A DNA stretch of 64,000 bases from NCBI RefSeq assembly GCF_015355755.1, contig NZ_JACVEE010000001.1, positions 62,001-126,000 on the forward strand, read 5' to 3'. The translations under genes were made by a program, and so were the position numbers. The notes beneath the pieces are model-generated. The model did no database searches. It saw only the letters and a list, made by a program, of their open reading frames with translations, and was not told the origin of the DNA. This stretch comes from Nocardia sp. XZ_19_385 (GTDB taxonomy: Bacteria; Actinomycetota; Actinomycetes; Mycobacteriales; Mycobacteriaceae). Of this stretch, positions 1-9,550 are shown piece after piece. Position 1 is the first letter of the stretch. Each line of letters starts with the position of its first letter.

Positions 1-553
1 GGAGCGCACCGCAGCCCGCACCCGAGCGTCCCTGCCCGGATCCCGGGGTGCGCAAATAGACCCTGACCTCCACTGACTGCGCTGTAGCGAATTTGGACAA
101 TCGTTCGACTTTTCCGAAGTCGAAGCCCCCGACCCATGGCGCGGCGTACTGGATCAGTATGTCGCAATCCGGGCGAATGTCGTTGTAATACTGCATAATT
201 CGCCGCCGTACCGGGGATTAACAAACTTCCGTACGGTTATATCACCCATACAGTGACCGAATACCGAATACCCGGTTCGTTCACAGCATGACCGATGGTC
301 GGGACAGCAAATTAGTGAAGCATAAGCCGGTGTCCGACAATCAATTCGGTCACCGATGAGCAAGGGGGCAAGCAAAACCGGGTAACGCGCGCAGGAGCCG
401 TGCAGTGGGTGTACTGGGCCTAAACGTTGAGTGACGCGGATGCGGTTGCGGCTGAGTGTGTTCGTCTGTTGTGCGGACCATGATAATCACAGTGCATGCA
501 CCAGCCGGTGTTAGCCCGGTCGAGACGCGTGTCGCGCCCGCACCCAGTCCTCG
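1..553. other. Non-coding window edge, no gene supported
   Basis: No convincing gene is visible in this stretch. One forward frame ends with TAG at 57-59 and could be the last residues of a gene lying outside the window (ending PDPGVRK), but it is too short to judge. Bases 104-124 form a hairpin with 8-bp perfect arms (TTCGACTT / AAGTCGAA, 5-base loop) without a T tract. Bases 180-400 are visibly poorer in G+C than the rest of the window, as expected of intergenic DNA. Confidence 0.4.
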
Positions 554-1525
554 CTAGCCGACCAGCTTTTCGCCCCGGAGCCAGTCGTAGGCGACGTCGG
601 AGGGGTCTTCGCCGTCGATGTCGACGCGGCCGTTGAGGTCCTGCATGAGCTGGTCGGTCAGGCGCTCGGAGATGGTGCCGAGCAGGGCGCGAAGCTGGGG
701 GTACTCCTCGATGATCGCGCCGCGGACGACGGCGGTGCCGCTGTAGGGGAGGAAGAACTTCTTGTCGTCGTCCAGGACCGACAGGCCGAGGTTCTTGACC
801 CGGCCGTCGGTGGTGTACACCATGCCGAAGTTGCAGGGCGCGCTCTTGGCCGTCGCCGGGTAGACGACGCCGGCGTCCATCCGGGTGACGTTGGCCGCGG
901 GCAGGCCGTTCGGATCGTTGTACGGCATACCGTATTTCACCAGCATCGGCAGGAAACCGTCCGAGCGGCTGAAGAATTCGTCGTCGACGCAGAAGGTGCG
1001 GTCGGCGACGGGCAGCGCGGCGACATCCGACAGCGACTTCACCTGCAGGCGTTGCGCGGTCGGGGTGGACGCGGCGAAAGCATAGGTGTCGTTGAAGTTC
1101 GCCGGGGGCAGCCACTCCAGGTTGTTGTCGCGCTTCTCGATGTCGTGCACTCGCTGCCACAGCTCGTGCGGGTCCACGATCGTCTCGGTCTGGTTGTGGT
1201 AGTTCACCCAGCCGGTGCCCGTGTACTCCCACAGGATGTCGGCGTCACCGTTGAGCTGGGCCTGCCGCGAGGACGCCGATCCGGGCGCCCCGGTCAGGTC
1301 GGTGACCTCGGCGCCGGCCGCGGCCAGGTAGGTCGCGGTGATCTTGCCGAGCAGCACGCCCTCGGTGAAGCTCTTGGAGGTGACGACCAGCTTCGCGCCG
1401 TCCAGCGGCCGCGCACCGTCCGGGAGGCTCGAGTCGTGGAACGTGCCCGATGAGCTCACCAGCCCGCACCCGGCGAGCAGCGTAACTACCAGTAGCGCAA
1501 TCGATCCGGCCCGTATCGACCTCAT
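554..1525 (-). CDS. Glycine betaine/choline-type ABC transporter substrate-binding lipoprotein (OpuBC/ProX-like)
   Basis: 323 residues. It captures a quaternary-ammonium osmolyte outside the membrane and delivers it to the permeases encoded just upstream. The N-terminus is a lipoprotein signal with lipobox LLAGC (Cys about 20). The mature part has the OpuAC-family fold signature, including TSKSFTEGVLLGKI near residue 50 and ADILWEYTGTGW near 97. The start is fixed by an ATGA overlap with the stop of the preceding permease (1522). It is the last gene of a four-gene minus-strand operon of permease, ATPase, permease and binding protein. The frame stays open upstream as far as 3829, but only because the upstream ATPase frame has lost its stop; the shared frame is not evidence of a fusion. 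Substrate within the betaine/choline/carnitine group cannot be told. Confidence 0.88.
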   Translation of the reverse strand: MRSIRAGSIALLVVTLLAGCGLVSSSGTFHDSSLPDGARPLDGAKLVVTSKSFTEGVLLGKITATYLAAAGAEVTDLTGAPGSASSRQAQLNGDADILWEYTGTGWVNYHNQTETIVDPHELWQRVHDIEKRDNNLEWLPPANFNDTYAFAASTPTAQRLQVKSLSDVAALPVADRTFCVDDEFFSRSDGFLPMLVKYGMPYNDPNGLPAANVTRMDAGVVYPATAKSAPCNFGMVYTTDGRVKNLGLSVLDDDKKFFLPYSGTAVVRGAIIEEYPQLRALLGTISERLTDQLMQDLNGRVDIDGEDPSDVAYDWLRGEKLVG

Positions 1526-2259
1526 GACACACCTCGCGGAGTCGCGGCCAATTCGACCAGCCGGCCGAGCCAGTCGATGACCAGCGCCAGCAGACCGACC
1601 AGAATCGCGCCGGAGATGAGCAGTTTGGGCAGGAACAGGGTGACGCCGGTGGTGATCAGCGTGCCGAGGCTCGTCGCCCCGATGAAGGTGCTCAGCGTCG
1701 CGGTGCCGACCAGGATGACCAGCGCGGTACGCACGCCGTTGAGAATCACCGGGACCGCGAGCGGCAACTCGACCTGGAACAGGGTGCGCGCCGCCGAGAA
1801 ACCGATGCCGCGGGACGCCTCGATCGTGCGCTGGTCCACCTGCCGCAACCCGACGATCGTGTTCTGCAGGATCGGCAGAATCGCGTACACCACGAGACCG
1901 ACCACGGCGGTACGGAATCCGGTGCCCAGCCAGAACGTGAACAGCACGAGCAGGCCGACCGCGGGCGCGGCCTGGCCGATATTGGCGACATTGACGGCGA
2001 CCGTCTCGAACCGCTGCAACGCGGGCCGGGTCAGGGCGATACCCAGCGGAATCGCGACCACGACCACGATCAGCGTGGCCACCACGGTCAGCTTGATGTG
2101 CGCGAGGATCGTGGTCTGCAAATTGGCCCAGGCCAGCGATGCCTGCTCGGTCGAGGTGAAGGTGCTGGACCGGTACCAGAGCAGGTAGCCGATACCGATG
2201 GCCAGGATGATGATCGGCTCGAACCAGACGTCGATCGGTATGCGGCGCAACCGATTCAT
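1522..2259 (-). CDS. Osmoprotectant ABC transporter permease (OpuBB-type)
   Basis: 245 residues, an integral inner-membrane subunit with about five to six hydrophobic segments. The binding-protein-dependent transport motif appears as EASRGIGFSAARTLFQVELP near residues 145-165, the EAA loop that docks the ATPase. It overlaps its neighbours by ATGA at both ends (2256-2259 with the ATPase, 1522-1525 with the binding protein), so the operon is translationally coupled. Length and order fit OpuB/ProU-type systems, which carry two permeases; the partner permease is at 3547-4191. Confidence 0.88.
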   Translation of the reverse strand: MNRLRRIPIDVWFEPIIILAIGIGYLLWYRSSTFTSTEQASLAWANLQTTILAHIKLTVVATLIVVVVAIPLGIALTRPALQRFETVAVNVANIGQAAPAVGLLVLFTFWLGTGFRTAVVGLVVYAILPILQNTIVGLRQVDQRTIEASRGIGFSAARTLFQVELPLAVPVILNGVRTALVILVGTATLSTFIGATSLGTLITTGVTLFLPKLLISGAILVGLLALVIDWLGRLVELAATPRGVS

Positions 2260-3550
2260 GTCGGCTCACCGGGCGCGGTGACCGCCAGGGATCCGGGTTC
2301 GTCGTCGGCGGCGACCACCGGGGTGGGCGCGGGATCGGTTCCGTCGACGTAAGTTTCGTAGGAAAGGTCCTCCTCTTCGGGGTGCCCTCCGCGAGCTTGT
2401 TCCGGATCAGCTCGGTCACCGCCCCGATGCTCAGCGAGCCGACGACGGCGCCGCGGCCATCGGTGACCAGCGTGGCTCCCTGACTGGTCGCGAGCATCTC
2501 GTCGAACGCGTCGTTGAGCGTCGAGGATCGCGCCACGACCGGCAACCGGCGATCCAGGAAGTCCGAAACCTCGGGTTTGGTCGCCACTTCCGTGAGCGAG
2601 GGCCACGACCGCGGCCGCCCGGCCGGGTCGACGACCACGATCCAGCTGTGCCCCGCCGCCTTCGCCCGGGCGATCACGTCCCCCGACGGTTCACCGATCC
2701 GAGCGGTGAACACCTTGTCGTACTCCACATCTCGCACCCGCGACACCGTCAGATAGGCCAGCTTCGCTCCGGATCCGACGAACTCCTCGACGAACGGCGT
2801 GGCCGGATCGGTGAGGATCTCCTCCGGTGTGGCGTACTGCTCGATGTGCCCGCCCTCCGACAGGATCAGCACCTTGTCCCCGAGCTTGGTGGCTTCCTCG
2901 AAATCGTGGGTGACGATCACGATGGTTTTGCCGAGCTCGTGCTGAATCGCGATCAGGCTGTCCTGCAGGCGAACCCGGGTGATCGGGTCGACCGCGCCGA
3001 ACGGCTCGTCCATGAGCAGCACCGGCGGATCGGCGGCGAGCGCCCGTGCCACGCCGACGCGCTGCTGCTGTCCGCCGGACATGTCCTTGGGTAGCCGGTC
3101 CGCGAAGGTGCCGGGATCGAGGCCGACCAGGTCGAGCAGATATTCGGTGCGCTCGGCGATCCGCTTCTTGTCCCAGCCGAGCACCCGCGGAATCGCGCCG
3201 ATGTTCTTGGCCACCGACCAGTGCGGGAACAAGCCGCCGGATTGGATGACGTACCCGATGGACTGCCGCAGCTTGTCCGGATCCTCTTTCGTGACGTCCC
3301 GGCCGTCGATCAGGATCCGCCCCTCGGTGGGCTCGATCAGCCGGTTGATCATCTTGAGGGTGGTGGTCTTCCCGCAGCCGGACGGGCCGACGAACGCGAC
3401 GATCTGGCCCGCCTCGATCTCCAGGTCCAGGCGTTCGACCGCCGGTTTCTCCTGTCCCCGATAGCGTTTGACGACACCGTCCAGCGCGATCGACGCGCCC
3501 GTCACATTGCGTTCCGCCGGAACCGGCCGGAGGGTCACAGCATCGGTCAT
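2256..3550 (-). pseudogene. Osmoprotectant ABC transporter ATPase with CBS domains, apparent frameshift
   Basis: Intact reading would give about 431 residues. Walker A GPSGCGKTT (about 55-63), signature MSGGQQQR (about 157), Walker B VLLMDEP (about 177) and the H-loop His (about 215) are all present, followed by a tandem CBS region from about 280 to 380, as in OpuAA/ProV-type ATPases that sense osmotic state. After the CBS region the frame runs into a G4 run (2379-2382, C4 on the coding strand), beyond which the sensible C-terminus (EEEDLSYETYVDG...) lies in another frame. That second frame ends at 2256 with an ATGA overlap onto the permease, matching the other junctions of the operon. One added base in the run restores a 432-codon gene. 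Sequencing error or real inactivation cannot be separated here. Start at 3550 is fixed by another ATGA overlap with the upstream permease. Confidence 0.8.
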
Positions 3551-4191
3551 GACAGTCCCTTCGCGATGGTGAGGCGTCCCAGCAGGACGAGGAGCGCGTC
3601 GAACACCAACGCGATCGCGACGATGAGAATGGTTCCGGTCAGCGCCATTTCGAGGGCGTTCGCGCCGCCGAGCCGGGACAGGCCGTTGAAGATCAGCGAT
3701 CCCAGACCAGGGCCCAGGACGTAGGCGACGATGGCGGCGACGCCGACCACCATCTGGGTCGAGACCCGGATGCCGGTAAGGATCACCGGCCAGGCGATCG
3801 GCAATTCGATGGTGCACAGAATCCGCCACCGGGACAGCCCGATACCGCGCGCGGACTCGATGACCGAGGCCGGCACCGAACGCAATCCCACGATCGCGTT
3901 ACCGATCACCGGCAAGGTCGCGAAGAACGCCAGCATGAGGAACGAGGGCACCACGCCGAGCCCGAACGGGACCAGCAGCAGTGCCAGCAGTGCCAGCGAG
4001 GGAATCGTCAAAGCCACCCGGCTGGAAGTCAGCGTGAGCGAGGACAGCAGCGGCAGCCGATAGACCGCCACCGCCACCACCACGGCGACGATCGTCCCGA
4101 CCAGTACCGTCTGCAACGCCAGCGACGCGTGCTGATAGGTCAGGAACGTCAGCAGCTCGCCCCGCCCCCGGATATAGCTCCACAAATGCAC
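3547..4191 (-). CDS. Osmoprotectant ABC transporter permease (OpuBD-type)
   Basis: 214 residues, first gene of the osmolyte uptake operon. About five transmembrane segments, with the permease docking motif ESARGIGLSRWRILCTIELP at about residues 113-132. It is shorter than its partner permease (245 residues), which is usual for these pairs. The stop overlaps the ATPase start (ATGA). The 144 bases upstream must hold the operon promoter, but no convincing -10/-35 pair on the minus strand was identified. Confidence 0.86.
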   Translation of the reverse strand: MHLWSYIRGRGELLTFLTYQHASLALQTVLVGTIVAVVVAVAVYRLPLLSSLTLTSSRVALTIPSLALLALLLVPFGLGVVPSFLMLAFFATLPVIGNAIVGLRSVPASVIESARGIGLSRWRILCTIELPIAWPVILTGIRVSTQMVVGVAAIVAYVLGPGLGSLIFNGLSRLGGANALEMALTGTILIVAIALVFDALLVLLGRLTIAKGLS

Positions 4192-4335
4192 GGGATTCCC
4201 CTTGTCGGCCGAAGACCGGGTCGGTTCCTGTCTGCATGATCACCGGACACGTGAGCCACTGGACAGTAGTCGATCGCGCACGCCCTGCCAGCGGGCGGCG
4301 CGCGGTAGTTGACATGCTGTTATGCCGTTGTGGCC

Positions 4336-5268
4336 TTATGCCGCCCGCCGCGCCTGGACCGGCGAGTAGTACCCGGCATCACCGGCGATCACGACGCTGG
4401 ATCGCCCGTCGACGCCGACCGGAATATCACCGGCCAGCGTGATCCTGGTCAGTTTGCGGCGCTCGGCGCCGTCGTAGTCGTCGATGGCGTAATGCTGGGT
4501 GGCACGGTTGTCCCAGATCGCCACGTCGCCCGGCGACCAATTCCAGCGAGTGGTGTTCTCCAGCCGGGTGATCCGGTGCTGGAACAGCTGGAACAGCGCC
4601 TTCGACTCGCTGCCGGACAGCCCTGCCAGTTCCTTCACGAAGCAGCCCAGCAGCAGGGCACGCTCCCCTGTCTCGGGATGAACCTCGACCACGGGATGCT
4701 CGGTCTCGAAGTACGCCGATTCGAACTCGCGCCGATAGGCCGCGGAATTCGCCTCCGACGCGCGGCCTTCCCCGGCGTAGTCGTACAGGTTGGTGTGCCG
4801 GGCGCGCAGGCTCTCGGCCAATACTTTGAGTGGTTCGGGCAGCGCGTCGTACGCCGCGACCGTCGAGGCCCAGGTGGTCGAGCCGCCGTAACTGGGCAGC
4901 GTGACCGCTCGCAGGATCGACGCCTTCGGCACCCGATCGACGAAGGTGACATCGGTGTGCCAGACGTTCGAGCGGCCGTGCTGCGAATCGATCGCCAGGC
5001 TCTTCGACCCCGTCGCGTTCAGCGTTGGATGCGGAGTGGTCGGGCTGCCGAGCAATTCCGCGAACTCGTACTGCCCGTCCTCGGTCAGATGATCCTGGCC
5101 TTGGAAGAAGATCACCTTGTGCTCGTGCAGCGCCGATCGAATGGCGGCGACCGTGCGTGCACCCAGGTCACCGCCGAGTCGCACCCCCTCGATTCGCGCG
5201 CCGATGTGAGCGCCGAGCTTGACCACGCGCACCGCGGTTCCGGATTCGGCAGAGCTGGCAACGGACAT
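4336..5268 (-). CDS. Fe(II)/2-oxoglutarate-dependent TauD/TfdA-family dioxygenase, AtsK/Rv3406-like
   Basis: 310 residues. The family hydroxylates the carbon next to a sulfonate or sulfate ester, releasing sulfite or sulfate for sulfur nutrition. The iron triad is visible: His104 and Asp106 in WHTDVTF and distal His259 in [12 protein letters not shown]; Arg275 in LTRITL would bind 2-oxoglutarate. Features such as [24 protein letters not shown] and [15 protein letters not shown] resemble, from memory, the mycobacterial alkylsulfatase Rv3406 more than E. coli TauD. It stands alone, 119 bp from a divergent hypothetical gene, and no sulfonate transporter is adjacent; the neighbouring ABC operon is of the osmolyte type. 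Substrate is inferred by resemblance only. Confidence 0.83.
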   Translation of the reverse strand: MSVASSAESGTAVRVVKLGAHIGARIEGVRLGGDLGARTVAAIRSALHEHKVIFFQGQDHLTEDGQYEFAELLGSPTTPHPTLNATGSKSLAIDSQHGRSNVWHTDVTFVDRVPKASILRAVTLPSYGGSTTWASTVAAYDALPEPLKVLAESLRARHTNLYDYAGEGRASEANSAAYRREFESAYFETEHPVVEVHPETGERALLLGCFVKELAGLSGSESKALFQLFQHRITRLENTTRWNWSPGDVAIWDNRATQHYAIDDYDGAERRKLTRITLAGDIPVGVDGRSSVVIAGDAGYYSPVQARRAA

Positions 5269-5387
5269 GCGTGGGGCCTTTCGCTGGAACCGGGCAACTA
5301 GCGAGACGAAACCACCTTTCGACCGGCGCGAACACCTTTAGAGTCACTGCGATCGAATCCCGTTGAGCACTACTGCATGATGGGCGC

Positions 5388-6086
5388 ATGCTCCCCACCG
5401 ACGACCTGGCCCGGGCAGCTCGCCGCCGAGCCGTGATCGACACGCCCCTCGGGAAGGTCGAGTTCGCTGTCACACTCGGATCGACTGTGCTGCCGGCCGA
5501 GCCGGATACCCTGTGGCGCTTGCCGAACGGTGCGCACCTGCACCGCTGGCAACACCACACCGCGACGGTGGATCTCCTGATCGGGAGCATCGACGTCCCG
5601 GCCTGGGACGGCGGTGCCCCGGTCCCGATGTGGGCTGCGATCTGGCAGGTGAAAGCCAAAACGGCGGTGTCCGGACTGGTCGTCGCGGCCGAACTGACCG
5701 ACCTCCCGGCCGACGCCTTCGGCGGCCCGGACTCCGGCGAATGCCTGGCCGCCGTCAGCGTCGAAAACGAGCACTTCATGGTGTCGATCGGCGGCCCGGA
5801 CTCCGAACTACTCGCCCTGCAGGCCGCGGACGGCCGCCTGATGCCCGCCGACTGGGCCGACCTGCTGCCACCCAACGTGCCCGAGGGTTCCACCGAATAC
5901 GGTGTGCACTACACGGATCCGGCCGGGGTCGCCTGGCACCTACCCGGCCTGGCCGCCGCGGAAGTGGCCCGCCTGTGCGTCGCCACCGCCTGGTGCCCGC
6001 ACGACGACGACCGCCCCGCCGCCTGGTTCGCAGTCGACATTCCCCTGGACACCGCCTACCTGCACCTGGTTGCGGAGCCGGGCTGA
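5388..6086 (+). CDS. Hypothetical soluble protein
   Basis: 232 residues, acidic, no signal peptide or membrane segment. I do not recognise the family. It starts with ATG at 5388, 119 bp from the divergent dioxygenase gene, and its codon use is typical of the window. Tryptophan-rich stretches (WRLPNGAHLHRWQH, WAAIWQVKAK) and a balanced composition support a real folded protein. It converges on the GlxA-type regulator, with a 20-bp gap between stops. Confidence 0.65.
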   Translation: MLPTDDLARAARRRAVIDTPLGKVEFAVTLGSTVLPAEPDTLWRLPNGAHLHRWQHHTATVDLLIGSIDVPAWDGGAPVPMWAAIWQVKAKTAVSGLVVAAELTDLPADAFGGPDSGECLAAVSVENEHFMVSIGGPDSELLALQAADGRLMPADWADLLPPNVPEGSTEYGVHYTDPAGVAWHLPGLAAAEVARLCVATAWCPHDDDRPAAWFAVDIPLDTAYLHLVAEPG

Positions 6087-6106
6087 CTGGTAGCCCAGGC
6101 GAGTGG

Positions 6107-7065
6107 TCACCCATCCGACAGGCTGGTGCGGAACCGGGCGCGGTAGGCGGAGGGGCTTACGCCCAAGTGGCGGAGGAAGACTCGGCGGAGGGATTCGTCG
6201 CTGCCCAGGCCGGAGCGCCGGGCGGACCCGGTGACGGATTCACCGGATTCCAGCATGGATTGGGCGGCTTCCAGGCGGACGGTTTCGACGAAGGCGGCCG
6301 GGGTGGTGTCGAGATGTTCGCGAAACAGGCGGGTGAGGTGGCGGACGCTCAGGGCGACGCGGGTGGCCATGGCGGGCAAGGAGTGGTCAGCCGCCGGGTC
6401 GGCGAGGATGTCGTCGAGCAGGGCGCGCAGTGGATCGTGGCGGGGACGCGGTAGCCGGGAGGCTACCGAGAATTGGGATTGGCCGCCCGGGCGTTGCAGG
6501 AATACCACCAGGTCCCGGGCTACTTCTCGGGCCAGGTGCGCGCCTTCGTCTTCCTCTACGAGGGCGAGGGCCAGATCGATGCCCGCGCTGACTCCGGCGG
6601 AGGTGTAGACCGAGCCGTCGCGGACGTAAATGGCATCGGGTTCGACGGTGATTTTCGGATGGGCGCGGGCGAGAACACCGGTATGCCGCCAATGAGTGGT
6701 GGCGCGGCGGCCATCCAGGACACCGGCCTGAGCCAAGGCGAATGCCCCGGTGCAGACCGAGGCGATGCGGCGCGCGGAGGCGACGAAAGCCGGTATCGCC
6801 TCGACCATTTGGACGGAGCGGGCGCGTGCGGCAACTGGCTCGAACCGGGCACGATAACGGTGTGCGCGCCGCGGATTTCCGCGTAGGACGCGCCCACCGT
6901 GAGACTCGTGCCCGCCGAGGCGCGAACCGGTGCGCCGGTCGGCGAACAGAGGACGAGTTCGTAGTCGCCACCCAATTCCGTTGCGGTACTGAAGACTTCC
7001 ATGGGCGCGGTGGCATCGAGCAATCGGACGCCTTCGTATACCGCTACCGCGATCATGCGACTCAC
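6107..7065 (-). pseudogene. GlxA/FtrA-type regulator (DJ-1/PfpI plus AraC HTH), apparent frameshift
   Basis: With one added base the gene encodes about 319 residues, the normal length of this family. The first half (7065 to about 6835, starting MSRMIAVAVYEGVRLLDATA) is the DJ-1/PfpI beginning and the second half (about 6830 to 6107) continues it with SVCTGAFALAQAG, the nucleophile-elbow-like turn, then an AraC-type double helix-turn-helix (SVRHLTRLFREH, ending SPSAYRARF). The two halves are in different frames, meeting near 6833 where VPGSSQL should join AARARSVQMVEA. Family members are transcription regulators, some sensing small metabolites. It is divergent from the HD protein gene at 7150 with 84 bp between, so that gene is the likely target. 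Sequencing error or true pseudogene is undecided. Confidence 0.8.
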
Positions 7066-7149
7066 CTGGTCAGACTAATGGCCGAATCTGTGGGGTTCCC
7101 GTCCGGATGGCCATGGCGGCGCGCGGGGCATGGAGACGAAGCTCGAAAT

Positions 7150-7785
7150 ATGACAACGATCGCTGATATCCGGATCCCCGACAGCACCCTGGCTCGCGAG
7201 GCGACCGAGTTGGTCCGGGATGCCGCCACTCCCCTGATTTTCGACCACTCGCGGCGCGTATTCCTGTTCGGCTCGCTCCAGGGCCGACGTCGCGGCTTGG
7301 ACTTCGATCCCGAACTGCTCTACGTCGGCGCGATGTTCCACGCTCTCGGGCTGACCGAACGTTACCGGGACGCCGAGCAGCGCTTCGAGATCGACGGCGC
7401 GGACGAGGCGCGAAAGTTCCTGCACGCCCACGGGATTGCCGACGATCGCGCCGAACTGGTGTGGACGGCCATCGCCCTGCACACCACGCCCGAGATTCCG
7501 GCCCGGATGGCTCCCGAGATCGCCCTGGTGACGGCCGGCGTGGAACTGGACGTGCTCGGCATCGGATACCACGATGTGTCGCAGGAGGTGCGGGACGCGG
7601 TGGTGGCAGCGCATCCACGTCCGGATTTCAAGAAACGTATCCTGGCCGCGTTCACCGACGGCATCGCGCACCGCCCGGCATCCACCTTCGGAAACGTGAA
7701 AGCCGATGTGCTGGACCGTTTCTCGCCCGGCTACGTGCGAACGGACTTCGTCGATGTCATCGAGGGTTCGGAGTGGCCCGAGTGA
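7150..7785 (+). CDS. HD-domain protein, cyanamide hydratase-like
   Basis: 211 residues. HD-superfamily metal ligands appear as DHSRRVFLFG near residue 34, GAMFHALGL near 67 and a later WTAIALHTT near 106, the spacing seen in small HD proteins annotated as cyanamide-hydratase-like. The family cleaves phosphoester or C-N bonds with a divalent metal; the actual substrate is unknown. ATG at 7150 was chosen because the open frame upstream lies within the divergent regulator and reads as low-complexity Arg/Gly. A GGAGACG stretch lies about 12 bases upstream. The gene faces away from the GlxA-type regulator and may be controlled by it. Confidence 0.72.
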   Translation: MTTIADIRIPDSTLAREATELVRDAATPLIFDHSRRVFLFGSLQGRRRGLDFDPELLYVGAMFHALGLTERYRDAEQRFEIDGADEARKFLHAHGIADDRAELVWTAIALHTTPEIPARMAPEIALVTAGVELDVLGIGYHDVSQEVRDAVVAAHPRPDFKKRILAAFTDGIAHRPASTFGNVKADVLDRFSPGYVRTDFVDVIEGSEWPE

Positions 7786-7838
7786 TCGAGCCGGGCGCGT
7801 TCACGCCGCGTTAACGCCATGCTTCCTACGTTGGGCAG

Positions 7839-9524
7839 GTGAATCGACTACTGGCGGTACTCGTCGGCGCAACCGTTCTCGGCGCTGTCGCCTGCACCTC
7901 CGATGTGGACCAGCCCGGCGCTCCGTACGCGGCATCGGTCGAGCGTTGCGAGCCCGCTTTGGCGGAGGGGTTGGACCGATGGGCGGCAGCAGGTTTCAGT
8001 GGCTCGATCGCCTACCTGGTCGAGGGCGCGACCGTGTGCGCGGCCGGGTACCGTCTGGCCGATCGAGATGCCGAGGTGCCCAACGTTTCCGACACAGTTT
8101 TCAGTATCGGATCGGTGACCAAGGCGTTCACCGCCGCCGCGGCGCTCGACCTGGTCAGCCGCGGCGAGCTGGGGCTCGATGTCACTGCGGGCGAGCTACT
8201 TTCGGAGCTACGCGGCCCGGCGGCGCGAGTGACGGTGCGGCAGTTGCTGTTACATACCGGCGGACTCACGGGATCCCATGGCCAGGACTATTCGCCACTC
8301 GACCGCGAGGCCGCGATCCGCGCGCTCGGCGGTCTCGAGTCGGCCTTCGAGCCAGGTTCGGCGTTCCTCTACTCCAACGCGGGCTACACGCTGCTGGCCC
8401 TGCTCGTCGAGGAGGCGTCCGGTACCGGCTATCGGGAATACGTGACATCGCGATTGCTGAACGTCCCGGGCGGCCCGGTCGCGGCGGGTTTCTGGAACGG
8501 CGAGCCCGCCGCGCCCGGACCCCGGGCCGTCGGCTACCAGGAGGACGGATCACCCGGCGAGGGCAGCGATTTCGGCGGACCGCACTGGGCGATCGAAGGA
8601 AACGGCGGGCTGGCGATGTCGACGGCGGAGCTGGCGCGCTGGGCGGGGGAACTGTTCGCCGGGCAGGTGCTCGGCCCACCGGCGACCGCGATGCTCACCT
8701 CGCTACGTTTCGAGCGCGGCGACGGTGTCGCGGAGATCCCGGGGTGGGTGGCGTTCGGCCCGGACCGCTACGGCGAACCTGTCTACGCGACGGCGGGTGG
8801 CGGCGGCACCGGGCACAACGTCACCGTCGTGGTGCTGCCCGAGAGCCGCCGGGTGCTGGCGATCAGCTCCAACACCGCCGACGTGAGCGCGGAGGAATTG
8901 CTGGCGGCAGTCGGTCCGGCGGTCGTCGCGGGTGCACCGATACCTGTGCCGCGCACCGGTGGTGCCGTCGATCCCGCGGCCGTCGCCGCGATCACCGGCA
9001 CCTATCGGCTCGACGGCGGTGCGACATTCGGTGTCGCGGCGCAGCAGGATCGGCTGGCCGTCAGCGCGACCGGCGCCGAGGCCGTCGCGGTCCTGTTTCC
9101 GCTGCCGGAAGGATACGAAGCCCAGGAGGTCGCTGCTCACGAAGCGGCGGTGCACGCTTTGCTGTCGGCGCCGAAAACCGCTGCGGGACAGGCCGAGCGC
9201 GAGCAGGTGGTGCGGATCGTGGGCCCGATCGACCGGGTAACTCTGGCGGGCACCATCATTCGGGACGGTGAGCTGCGCACCTACGTCGAGGTCGGTTCCG
9301 GCGGCTCGTCACGGCTGTTCTGGTACGCCCTCGACGAGGCGGGCGGGGTCGACGCGGCCGAACTCGATACCGCACCGCCGACCGTGCTCTTGCGCACCGC
9401 CGGTGCGGCTTATCGACCCGACGACCCTGCCGGGCGCGGCCCGGCGCCGACCGTGCGATTCGAGGCCGACATCATGACAATCGAGAGCCCCGCCGGACAG
9501 CGCACCGCCGTGCGCGTGCGCTGA
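7839..9524 (+). CDS. Serine beta-lactamase/PBP4*-like hydrolase, predicted lipoprotein
   Basis: 561 residues, GTG start. A lipoprotein signal precedes a Cys at about residue 19 (VLGAVAC), so it is probably anchored outside the membrane. The catalytic domain (about 40-360) has SxxK as S92-V-T-K95 and YxN as Y178-S-N180; the third box reads GGGGTGHN, in place of HxG or KTG. After it come about 200 residues of beta-rich tail, resembling the C-terminal extension of many class-C-like esterases and D-aminopeptidases. It may act on peptidoglycan peptides, small esters or beta-lactams; resistance cannot be inferred from sequence. The OmpR-type regulator begins 26 bp downstream in the same direction. 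Confidence 0.82.
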   Translation: MNRLLAVLVGATVLGAVACTSDVDQPGAPYAASVERCEPALAEGLDRWAAAGFSGSIAYLVEGATVCAAGYRLADRDAEVPNVSDTVFSIGSVTKAFTAAAALDLVSRGELGLDVTAGELLSELRGPAARVTVRQLLLHTGGLTGSHGQDYSPLDREAAIRALGGLESAFEPGSAFLYSNAGYTLLALLVEEASGTGYREYVTSRLLNVPGGPVAAGFWNGEPAAPGPRAVGYQEDGSPGEGSDFGGPHWAIEGNGGLAMSTAELARWAGELFAGQVLGPPATAMLTSLRFERGDGVAEIPGWVAFGPDRYGEPVYATAGGGGTGHNVTVVVLPESRRVLAISSNTADVSAEELLAAVGPAVVAGAPIPVPRTGGAVDPAAVAAITGTYRLDGGATFGVAAQQDRLAVSATGAEAVAVLFPLPEGYEAQEVAAHEAAVHALLSAPKTAAGQAEREQVVRIVGPIDRVTLAGTIIRDGELRTYVEVGSGGSSRLFWYALDEAGGVDAAELDTAPPTVLLRTAGAAYRPDDPAGRGPAPTVRFEADIMTIESPAGQRTAVRVR

Positions 9525-9550
9525 CCGCGAACGGCTGTCAGGCTCGACCT

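Noticed and set aside
4309..4335. TTGACA at 4309-4314 as a -35 box on the plus strand.
   Set aside because: It would point into the 3' end of the dioxygenase gene in antisense direction and has no -10 partner.
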